DNA of 64,000 nucleotides from Christiangramia crocea. GTDB lineage: Bacteria > Bacteroidota > Bacteroidia > Flavobacteriales > Flavobacteriaceae. How positions within the stretch are numbered: the stretch's first letter is position 1; the number at the start of each line of letters is the position of its first letter. The notes under the pieces are model-generated. The model was not told the origin of the DNA and did not search any database. It saw only the letters and a program-made list of their open reading frames with translations. Positions 58,858 to 64,000 of this stretch are shown one piece after another. The translations under genes and the position numbers were made by a program. Location of the stretch: contig NZ_JAJSON010000023.1 in the NCBI RefSeq assembly GCF_022410465.1, positions 1-64,000 of the forward strand, read 5' to 3'.

Positions 58858-59592
58858 TTAGCTTATTGCCTTTTGCCCGGTTCTTTTTATCTCCAGGATC
58901 ATTTTGATAAATCCGAAAGCAAAGACCAAGTACATAAAGATATTTCCCAAATCCAGGGTCCAACCATATACATCACTGAAATCTTCACTTACCTTAATAT
59001 ATTTCTGAAAAATGAATAATGGCGTTATTCCCAGCTGGTAAATAAGGAGGCCAAATGAAATAAAAAGTGGCAACTCTCTTCGAAAATTGAGTATCCTATC
59101 TGTTCTTACTAATTCCAGGTAATATAAAGCTATTGAAATACAAATCAAGAAAGCTCCAAAAATATATACATAAGCTGAAAAGGCATTAAAAAATACATCA
59201 CTTGAGAAAAAATGAATTATTGAACTAAGTATAAAAATTAAGATCAGCCCTACTGTTAATCTTTTTAGTTTATTGTAATGCAATTGCATTACAAAATATA
59301 AAGTGAACATTGAAGATGAAATAAGTGTCAGGACATTGTAAATCCAAAATACACTCCTAAATGGAGTATCCTTTAAAAACTCTATATATTTATAATCATA
59401 GACCATAGTGTACAGCGCATAGATAATACCTGTAAGATCGATTATGAAAATCAAACTCAGACAAGAAACTATAAGCTTGTCTGCCCTGTTAACCGGCTTT
59501 TTTATGATTAGATAAAAGACCCCTGAAATTGCTGCTATAAGCTCAACTATATAAGTCGGATAGAGTCGATTTTCAATAATTATTTCCCACAA
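58858..59592 (-). CDS. Seven-helix membrane protein, paralog 3 (unknown function)
   Basis: 244 residues, about seven helices. Starts at TTG (MWEIIIENRLYPTYIVELIA); no in-frame ATG fits. Family features: ELIAAISGVFYLI, DRILNFRRELPLFISFGLLI, GITPLFIFQKYI, C-terminal MILEIKRTGQ. The 80-nt gap to paralog 4 suggests co-transcription as part of the small protein-7TM-7TM unit. Nearly the same length and motif spacing as paralogs 4 and 5. Confidence 0.82.
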   Translation of the reverse strand: MWEIIIENRLYPTYIVELIAAISGVFYLIIKKPVNRADKLIVSCLSLIFIIDLTGIIYALYTMVYDYKYIEFLKDTPFRSVFWIYNVLTLISSSMFTLYFVMQLHYNKLKRLTVGLILIFILSSIIHFFSSDVFFNAFSAYVYIFGAFLICISIALYYLELVRTDRILNFRRELPLFISFGLLIYQLGITPLFIFQKYIKVSEDFSDVYGWTLDLGNIFMYLVFAFGFIKMILEIKRTGQKAIS

Positions 59593-59672
59593 AATTAATT
59601 CCTGCTTCTTTCAATGTGAATATTAATTTTCCTTAAATTATCGGTGTTATTATAAACCTAATCTCTATTTAG

Positions 59673-60407
59673 TTAGATTAAATTCCTTCGCTGGGATCTT
59701 TTCATTTCCAGGATCATTTTAATAATGCCAAAAGCAAAGACCGAATACATAAATAAATTGGCAAAATCTAAAATATAGCCATATATATCCTCAAAATCAC
59801 TACTTACACTTATATACCTTTGAAACATAAAAAGAGGAGTAATGGCTAACTTGTAAATTAAAAGGCCAATTGAAATATAAATCGCCAACTCAGAACGATA
59901 TTTCAATATCCTGTCCGTCTTTATTAACTCCAGATAATAGATCGCTATCGAAAAACAAATTAAAAAAGCCCCCAAAACATACGGATAGGTGGCTGTAGTG
60001 GTAAAAAAATAATCTGTGAAGAAATAACTTATTATTGATGTAATTAAATAGCTCCCTGTTAAGAAGATAATTATCCTTTGCCAGAACTTGGAATTTAATT
60101 GATAAACAAAATATAAAGTATATGCCGTAGTTGTGATCAATGACAGAATATTAGCAATCCACCAATGGCTGGCAAATCGGGTCCCATTAATAAATTCAAA
60201 ATATCTGAATTCATATACATGCCCGTACAAGGCATAAATAATAGCCATTAGATCAAACACGAAAATAAAAATCAGGTAATAAATCAAAAACCTGTCAGCT
60301 TTTCGAGCATTTCTATCTACATAAAGATAAATACAACCAACTACCGCTGCTATGAACTCAAAGATATAAGTAGGATAGAGGCGATATTCAATAAAAGTTT
60401 CCCACAA
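59673..60407 (-). CDS. Seven-helix membrane protein, paralog 4 (unknown function)
   Basis: 244 residues, about seven helices; TTG start (MWETFIEYRLYPTYIFEFIA), only 14 nt after the stop of the small-protein gene. DRILKYRSELAIYISIGLLI and AITPLFMFQRYI carry the shared pattern. The C-terminus MILEMKRSQRRNLI is basic and probably cytoplasmic. Small-protein/7TM gene pairing is repeated at 61127-62236. Confidence 0.82.
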   Translation of the reverse strand: MWETFIEYRLYPTYIFEFIAAVVGCIYLYVDRNARKADRFLIYYLIFIFVFDLMAIIYALYGHVYEFRYFEFINGTRFASHWWIANILSLITTTAYTLYFVYQLNSKFWQRIIIFLTGSYLITSIISYFFTDYFFTTTATYPYVLGAFLICFSIAIYYLELIKTDRILKYRSELAIYISIGLLIYKLAITPLFMFQRYISVSSDFEDIYGYILDFANLFMYSVFAFGIIKMILEMKRSQRRNLI

Positions 60408-60421
60408 AATTGTTGATATTT

Positions 60422-60850
60422 TTAATAATCGCTAGGTGGCCATTTGGTACTACCGTCATTATAGGCATCTATATTGTAATTAGTTTCATAATTTGTATTT
60501 GCTAGGGCTAAGATAACATCGGAAGATCCTGAACCATTTTGGACCACTGCGTTTTTAGAAGCCGAAGATTCCTTTGTTGCAGCAAGGAAGATTGTGGAAA
60601 GCCCGTCTTTCTTTCCTTCATTATCTTCAGCCGCTAACCAGATACTTATTCCTGGATGCTCTACCCCCTGCTCAGCTGAAAGATCCCGTACGTAGTTTAT
60701 ATATTCCTGAAGTTCGTCCAGGCTGTACCATACTTCACATGAGTCCTGATATTCCTCATTTTCTTCAAATAATTTTCCCCTGGTATCTCTCCATTTCTTT
60801 TGGAGCTTTTTCGCTTTCTCAATCGTAATGCATTTGGCTGGTCGTTTCAT
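60422..60850 (-). CDS. Small soluble protein A, paralog of the 62236 gene (unknown function)
   Basis: 142 residues, no signal peptide or membrane helix. N-terminal helix ITIEKAKKLQKKW, then YQDSCEVWYSLDELQEYINYV, PGISIWLAAEDN, TIFLAATK and C-terminal YNIDAYNDGSTKWPPSDY. The same ordered motifs occur in the 62236 protein (AKKLLENW, ELKAYLEYV, PGVRIYFG, TVFLAPT, DAYNSGGTKFPP). It has a longer acidic/serine linker. Always immediately before a seven-helix gene. Unknown family. Confidence 0.82.
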   Translation of the reverse strand: MKRPAKCITIEKAKKLQKKWRDTRGKLFEENEEYQDSCEVWYSLDELQEYINYVRDLSAEQGVEHPGISIWLAAEDNEGKKDGLSTIFLAATKESSASKNAVVQNGSGSSDVILALANTNYETNYNIDAYNDGSTKWPPSDY

Positions 60851-60923
60851 AATTTAAATATTAAGGTTAGTAATACACTAAAAATAGAAATATTTGAGGT
60901 TAATCCTATAGATCAAAAATAAA

Positions 60924-60970
60924 AAGGGGAATTTCCCCCTTGGTAGCTATACTCTGCTACCTTACATTTG
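60924..60970 (+). promoter_or_regulatory. Palindrome plus promoter of small-RNA copy 2
   Basis: AAGGGGAATTTCCCCCTT palindrome (60924-60941), TTG at 60940-60942, 20-nt spacer, TACATTTG at 60963-60970. On the minus strand, copies 2 and 3 share TTAACC ... CTATTTTTA ... TACTAACCTT before the small-protein genes, a candidate divergent promoter/leader. Confidence 0.75.
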
Positions 60971-60974
60971 ATAC

Positions 60975-61089
60975 AGTCATTTTAGTAAAGCTAAAGTGTT
61001 TTGGGGCAAAAAAGTGTCGACCGAGGTTTTGTTATAGTTCTGAGTAGGGTCTTTTCTATAACTTTAATACCGAAGTGGCACTTTTTTTT
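60975..61089 (+). ncRNA. Small RNA, array copy 2
   Basis: About 115 nt, nearly identical to copy 1: AGTC start, TTTAG/CTAAA hairpin, GGGGCA, long hairpin with GTTATAG (61031-61037) / CTATAAC (61056-61062) and the same 18-nt loop, ending in T8 at 61082-61089. Ends 37 nt from the stop of the convergent 61127 gene. Differences from copy 1 lie mostly in the stem flanks and not in the loop. Confidence 0.72.
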
Positions 61090-61126
61090 ATATTTTAAAT
61101 AGGTGAAATTGAAGAATAATTTAGTT

Positions 61127-61855
61127 TCAGATACTACTTCTGGACATACCCATCTCCAGGATCATTTTAATAAACCCAAAAGCAAAAACCGAATACAAAA
61201 AGAAATTACCCAAATCAACCGTCCACCCGTAGACCGCCTCGAAATCATCACTTTCAACTATATAACGTTGAAAAATAAATAAAGGAGTTATCCCCAGCTG
61301 GTAAATAATGAGCCCTACTGATATATAAAGCGGCAACTCCCTTCGGAAGTTCAGTATACGATCTGTCCGTAACAGCTGCAGGTAGTAGGCTGCAATTGAG
61401 ATGCAAATCAAAAACGCTCCAAAGATATAGACGTAAGCTGAAGTCGTAAGAAAAAATACCTCATTGGTAAAGAAATGAACGATCGAACTTATAATATAGA
61501 TAGCCACTAAAGCTCCTATTGACTTTTTCAATTTTCGGGAATGTGTCTGCATTAAAAAGTAGATGGTAAATAAAGAACCCGTTAATAAAGTCAGGGTATT
61601 ATAGATCCAAAAATGAGTTCTAAATGGAGTTTCTTTTATGAATTCTATATATGCATAATCATACACATAATTATAAACACTATAGGTAGCGCCAAAAAGA
61701 TCTATTAGGAAAATCAAATTTATCGTAAATACTATCAGATAATCTGTCTTAACAGGTTCTTTCTTTGAATACAGATAAAAGATTCCGGAAATTGCCGCTA
61801 TCAATTCAAAGATATAAGTTGGATAGAGGCGATATTCAATAAAGGCATCCCACAC
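61127..61855 (-). CDS. Seven-helix membrane protein, paralog 5 (unknown function)
   Basis: 242 residues, helices near residues 11-29, 38-60, 84-104, 113-131, 141-163, 174-196 and 211-232. GTG start (MWDAFIEYRLYPTYIFELIA). ELIAAISGIFYLY, DRILNFRRELPLYISVGLII and GITPLFIFQRYI are near-identical to paralog 3. It starts 9 nt after small protein B (62236 gene), so they are one transcription unit with the minus-side promoter of module 3. Confidence 0.83.
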   Translation of the reverse strand: MWDAFIEYRLYPTYIFELIAAISGIFYLYSKKEPVKTDYLIVFTINLIFLIDLFGATYSVYNYVYDYAYIEFIKETPFRTHFWIYNTLTLLTGSLFTIYFLMQTHSRKLKKSIGALVAIYIISSIVHFFTNEVFFLTTSAYVYIFGAFLICISIAAYYLQLLRTDRILNFRRELPLYISVGLIIYQLGITPLFIFQRYIVESDDFEAVYGWTVDLGNFFLYSVFAFGFIKMILEMGMSRSSI

Positions 61856-61864
61856 AACTTCTTT

Positions 61865-62236
61865 CTATTGATATGGATCTGGCGGGAACTTTGTTCCTCC
61901 ACTGTTATATGCATCCAAAGAATAATTATTTTGAACCTCATCTAAATTAACGTCAGCTTCTGCATCTCCTCCTCCCTGGGTTGGCGCCAGAAATACGGTA
62001 TTATAACCTTTTTTAGGTCCAGGTCCGGTTCCATAACTTCCAAAATAGATCCTGACCCCTGGATTATCAGAAATATTATTTTCTACGTACTCTAAATACG
62101 CTTTTAATTCAGCTACTGTAAAATAAGTTTCATAAGTATCTTTATAATTTGGACCCATAGTTTTTCCGGGCCCACCCGGTTTTGTCCAGTTTTCTAAAAG
62201 TTTTTTTGCTTCTGAAGGTGAAATTTGTTGCCCCAT
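61865..62236 (-). CDS. Small soluble protein B (unknown function)
   Basis: 123 residues from ATG 62236 (MGQQISPSEAKKLLENWTKP). Pro/Gly-rich N-terminal part (GGPGKTMGPNY), then YETYFTVAELKAYLEYV, PGVRIYFGSYG, NTVFLAPTQGG, an acidic linker and YSLDAYNSGGTKFPPDPYQ. No signal peptide or helix for the membrane. Homologous to the 60850 protein. It appears to be a repeated pair with a seven-helix protein. Not recognised as a known family. Confidence 0.82.
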   Translation of the reverse strand: MGQQISPSEAKKLLENWTKPGGPGKTMGPNYKDTYETYFTVAELKAYLEYVENNISDNPGVRIYFGSYGTGPGPKKGYNTVFLAPTQGGGDAEADVNLDEVQNNYSLDAYNSGGTKFPPDPYQ

Positions 62237-62332
62237 AATTATTTTTTTTTGGAAGGCGATTAATAGCCTTAAAGGTTAGTAGTAAATTAAAAATAGTGAA
62301 ATTTTGGGTTAATTCTACGCACACAAAACAAA

Positions 62333-62379
62333 AAGGGGAATTTTCCCCTTGCTGACATTTAGAGGCCAACATACATTTG
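62333..62379 (+). promoter_or_regulatory. Palindrome plus promoter of small-RNA copy 3
   Basis: AAGGGGAA (62333-62340) / TTCCCCTT (62343-62350), a perfect 8-bp inverted repeat; TTG 62349-62351; 20-nt spacer; TACATTTG 62372-62379. Confidence 0.75.
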
Positions 62380-62383
62380 TTCA

Positions 62384-62496
62384 AGTCATTTTAGTAAAGC
62401 TAAAGTGTTTTGGGGCAAAAAAGTGTCGACTAAGGTTACGTTATAGTTCTGAGTAGGGTCTTTTCTATAACATCACTACCAAAGTGACACTTTTTT
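62384..62496 (+). ncRNA. Small RNA, array copy 3
   Basis: About 113 nt. Same elements as copies 1 and 2. Here GTGTC pairs with GACAC without the U-G wobble of copies 1-2 (where the arm is GGCAC), and a GGGGCA / TGCCCC outer pairing (to 62507) is possible across a 4-5 nt insertion after T6. Inner arms GTTATAG (62440-62446) / CTATAAC (62465-62471) and the 18-nt loop are unchanged. The upstream neighbour to the right is the broken pxpC copy. Confidence 0.7.
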
Positions 62497-62520
62497 ATTT
62501 TTGCCCCATTTAAGAAGTAT

Positions 62521-62638
62521 ATCACTCTAATTTAGTTCAGAATCTCCTAATATTCTAGTTTTCTGAAGATTATTTTTCCTTCTAATTTCTTTTACAAAAG
62601 TGTCTGCTGAGCTTTTTCTTCCAGGAAAAATGGAATAA
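62521..62638 (-). pseudogene. Duplicated 3' fragment of pxpC, broken
   Basis: The plus-strand sequence matches the true pxpC end at 62827-62944 with a constant 306-bp offset over its last ~90 bp (CTCTAATTTAG, CTAATATTCTA and CTGCTGAGCTTTTTC shared). Translated on the minus strand it gives KAQQTLL-stop-KKLEGKIIFRKLEY, compared with KAQQVLAQKMPGEKITFKKVEY in the intact gene, with an in-frame stop replacing Gln. Only the last ~33 codons are present, so it is a remnant of a tandem duplication that also carried a small-RNA module. Confidence 0.8.
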
Positions 62639-62654
62639 CTATTAAGCCTAAAAA

Positions 62655-62702
62655 AAGGGGGATTTTCCCCCTTTTTTTATAATATTTAACCATATAAATT
62701 GG
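62655..62702 (+). promoter_or_regulatory. Degenerate promoter/palindrome of small-RNA copy 4
   Basis: Palindrome GGGGGA (62657-62662) / TCCCCC (62666-62671) flanked by A6 and T7. Instead of TTG there is TTT, then 20 nt and TAAATTGG (62695-62702) in place of TACATTTG. The geometry is kept but both boxes are mutated, so transcription is probably weaker or lost. The palindrome with its T-tract could also act as a terminator. Confidence 0.55.
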
Positions 62703-62706
62703 CAAA

Positions 62707-62820
62707 TCCATTTAGAAACCGAAAAAATTTGGGGCAAAAAATATCGATCACGGTTGTTTTATAGTTCTGAGTAGAGTCTTTTCTATATACATACAACCAA
62801 ACCGAGTCCTTTTTTGCCCC
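62707..62820 (+). ncRNA. Small RNA, array copy 4 (diverged)
   Basis: Diverged copy: the 5' TTTAG/CTAAA hairpin is lost, but the long hairpin is perfect at its base, GGGGCAAAAAA (62731-62741) / TTTTTTGCCCC (62810-62820), with GGTTGT / ACAACC and TATAG / CTATA inside. The 18-nt loop differs by a single base (GAG for GGG). Ends 33 nt from the pxpC stop. The stem is kept while the sequence changed, which supports RNA pairing; with the weakened promoter it may be a pseudo-copy. Confidence 0.55.
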
Positions 62821-62852
62821 ATTGTATTTACTCTAATTTAGTCAAGAATCTT

Positions 62853-63713
62853 CTAATATTCTACCTTTTTGAAAGTTATTTTCTCTCCCGGCATCTTTTG
62901 CGCAAGCACCTGCTGAGCTTTTTCGGAAAGCTGAAGTATCCTGGGATAACCACCGGTAGTCTGGCAATCTTTCATAAGAACAATGAGCCTTCCTGAAGGT
63001 GTTAACTGAACCGTACCGGGAACGACGGGACCAGTGATAATTGGCTCCAGCTCATTCTCAAAATCTTCTTCCAACTGTACTGCCATCCGGTTGCTGTTCT
63101 TACCGGTCTTAAATGAAACGCTAAACAATTTTTGTCTCTGTTGGGCTGACAGTTCTCCGAACTCAGGCCCTGGATAAGTCTCGATCTCTGTAGATCCAAT
63201 ATAATTCAGATCTGTCTTCAGATGTGAATGAGTTTTCCTTTCTTCCATATCCTTAGAAAAAAAGAGCAGTTTCATTCCTTTTCTTAACCTGAAATCATCT
63301 GTAAGACTTTCATACCAACTCTTACTTCCCATCAGCTCCCCGGTTTGAAAGCCTCCCAATATCCCTATATAGGACCTAAAACCAGACTTTCTCGTTCCAA
63401 ATTTCAATACATCCCCACGATGGATAGGAATAATTTCATTAAGACTAACAGGGCTATCGTTAAGGATTGGAGAAAGATCGCCTCCACTGATGCTGATGGC
63501 TGTCGCGGCATTGAATTTCATCTGTGGTCCCTGGAAAGTAATCTCCAAAACCGAAGCATCCTGAGGATTTCCCAGGATAAGATTACATACCCGCATGGCA
63601 TACCTGTCCATCACCCCACTTTGAGGCACTCCATATTTCTGATAACCGAACCGCCCAAGATCCTGGATACTTGAAAATAATCCCGGTTGTAAAACTTCAA
63701 TTTCCGCTTTCAT
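62853..63713 (-). CDS. pxpC: 5-oxoprolinase subunit C (biotin-dependent carboxyltransferase-like)
   Basis: 286 residues. GLFSSIQDLGRFGYQKYGVP (~12-31) and SGVMDRYAMRVCNLILGN (~33-50) are typical of the KipA/PxpC family, together with GGDLSP, GFRSYIGILGG (~110-120) and LMKDCQTTGGYPRIL near the C-terminus. Acts with PxpA and PxpB in ATP-dependent opening of 5-oxoproline. Overlaps pxpB by 17 nt. pxpA is not downstream; the small-RNA array takes that place. Confidence 0.92.
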   Translation of the reverse strand: MKAEIEVLQPGLFSSIQDLGRFGYQKYGVPQSGVMDRYAMRVCNLILGNPQDASVLEITFQGPQMKFNAATAISISGGDLSPILNDSPVSLNEIIPIHRGDVLKFGTRKSGFRSYIGILGGFQTGELMGSKSWYESLTDDFRLRKGMKLLFFSKDMEERKTHSHLKTDLNYIGSTEIETYPGPEFGELSAQQRQKLFSVSFKTGKNSNRMAVQLEEDFENELEPIITGPVVPGTVQLTPSGRLIVLMKDCQTTGGYPRILQLSEKAQQVLAQKMPGEKITFKKVEY

Positions 63714-64000
63714 AAGTTTCAGATTTCAACTCATAATTTCCGTTTTCCACTTCTTCTTTAATCTTAAAAAATTCATCTTTCGAAACCGAATAAAACCTGA
63801 TCTTATCTCCAGCAGAAAAACGAGTTGGAGGATCCATATTTTTATCAAAAAGATCTACCGGACATCTGCCTAAAATCTGCCATCCCCCGGGACTTGATTT
63901 TGGATAAATTCCGGTCTGTTTTTCACCTATTCCTACCGAGCCTTTTTCTACCGATTTTCGTGGTGTTTTCTTTCTCGAAATATGTAGCCTTTCATCCAGC
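63697..64000 (-). CDS. pxpB: 5-oxoprolinase subunit B, 5' part outside the window
   Basis: Minus-strand frame open from the window edge, ending in TGA at 63697-63699 inside the start of pxpC. The ~100 visible residues include GIGEKQTGIYPKSSPGGWQI (the TPGGW motif of KipI/PxpB), GRCPVDLFDK and DPPTRFSAGDKIRFYSVS. Partner of PxpC. The N-terminal half is not visible. Confidence 0.88.
   Translation of the reverse strand, partial: LDERLHISRKKTPRKSVEKGSVGIGEKQTGIYPKSSPGGWQILGRCPVDLFDKNMDPPTRFSAGDKIRFYSVSKDEFFKIKEEVENGNYELKSETYESGN

Noticed and set aside
58735-59019. Plus-strand 94-codon frame over small-RNA copy 1 and the end of a 7TM gene
   Set aside because: Crosses the predicted terminator and runs antisense to a conserved paralog; the equivalent frame is not conserved in the other copies.
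58658-62820. CRISPR array
   Set aside because: Copies are irregularly spaced (0.3-2.3 kb), long, contain promoters, are separated by genes, and no cas genes are present.
58658-62820. Integron attC cassette array
   Set aside because: Same-strand genes separated by inverted repeats look like cassettes, but no GTTRRRY/RYYYAAC core sites and no integrase are seen, and each element has a promoter and T-run.
58658-62820. MITE or IS remnant
   Set aside because: No transposase, terminal inverted repeats at element ends, or target-site duplications; the copies are confined to this locus in the window and sit in a fixed position relative to genes.
58658-62820. Retron msr-msd RNA
   Set aside because: No reverse transcriptase in or near the array, and no a1/a2 repeat arrangement.
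62814-62996. Plus-strand 60-codon frame at the end of copy 4
   Set aside because: It is antisense to the 3' end of pxpC and has no homolog in the other modules.

Overview
This window is chromosomal DNA from a member of the Bacteroidota, most likely a marine Flavobacteriaceae close to Gramella/Christiangramia. The evidence is TAnnTTTG-type -7 boxes with an upstream TTG, few Shine-Dalgarno sites, several TTG/GTG starts, a fused alpha/beta 2-oxoacid dehydrogenase E1, menaquinone genes, DUF2853, and an arginine operon built around an N-acylornithine carbamoyltransferase. The genus is inference from protein style; no database search was possible.

Layout. 1-5.8 kb: the 3' part of uvrA, a LOG-family gene and an M1-peptidase-like/beta-barrel protein. 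5.9-14.7 kb: E1 of a branched-chain 2-oxoacid dehydrogenase, then menaquinone genes on the minus strand (menB; a hotdog thioesterase-menF-menD operon) with small and RNA-binding genes between. 14.8-16.8 kb: an esterase and an atypical NRAMP-fold transporter. 17.0-22.6 kb: a phosphate-starvation operon (porin-pstS-pstC-pstA-pstB-phoU) preceded by a Pho-box-like direct repeat. 22.8-32.8 kb: dnaK, sdaA, a CPBP protease, an alcohol dehydrogenase, panB, a pseudouridine synthase, a DMT exporter and a large unknown protein. 32.9-53.6 kb: amino-acid biosynthesis in three operons: leuA-C-D-B (plus strand), GNAT-argG-C-proC-argD-F'-B-E-H (minus) and ilvD-B-N-C-A (minus). The arg operon gaps carry palindromic intergenic repeats. 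54-57 kb: a GNAT-nitrilase fusion and a NarL-type two-component pair.

The unusual region is 57.0-62.9 kb. Five paralogous seven-helix membrane proteins and two paralogous small soluble proteins, all on the minus strand, are punctuated by four copies of a roughly 170-bp module. Each module, read on the plus strand, has a GGGG/CCCC palindrome, a promoter (TTG, exactly 20 nt, TACATTTG in three copies), and a conserved transcript of about 113 nt. That transcript has a small 5' hairpin, a GGGGCA tract and a long hairpin with an almost invariant 18-nt loop ending in a T-run. I read this as a repeated, independently transcribed small RNA family convergent with the 3' end of each upstream minus-strand gene and divergent from the next one. 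The fourth copy has a decayed promoter. Between copies 3 and 4 lies a broken duplicate of the 3' end of pxpC, showing that the array grew by tandem duplication. The adjacent kinase has one membrane helix and no visible sensor domain, so the seven-helix proteins could supply sensing (inference). I do not recognise this locus as a described system.

The window ends in pxpC and the 3' part of pxpB (5-oxoprolinase subunits).
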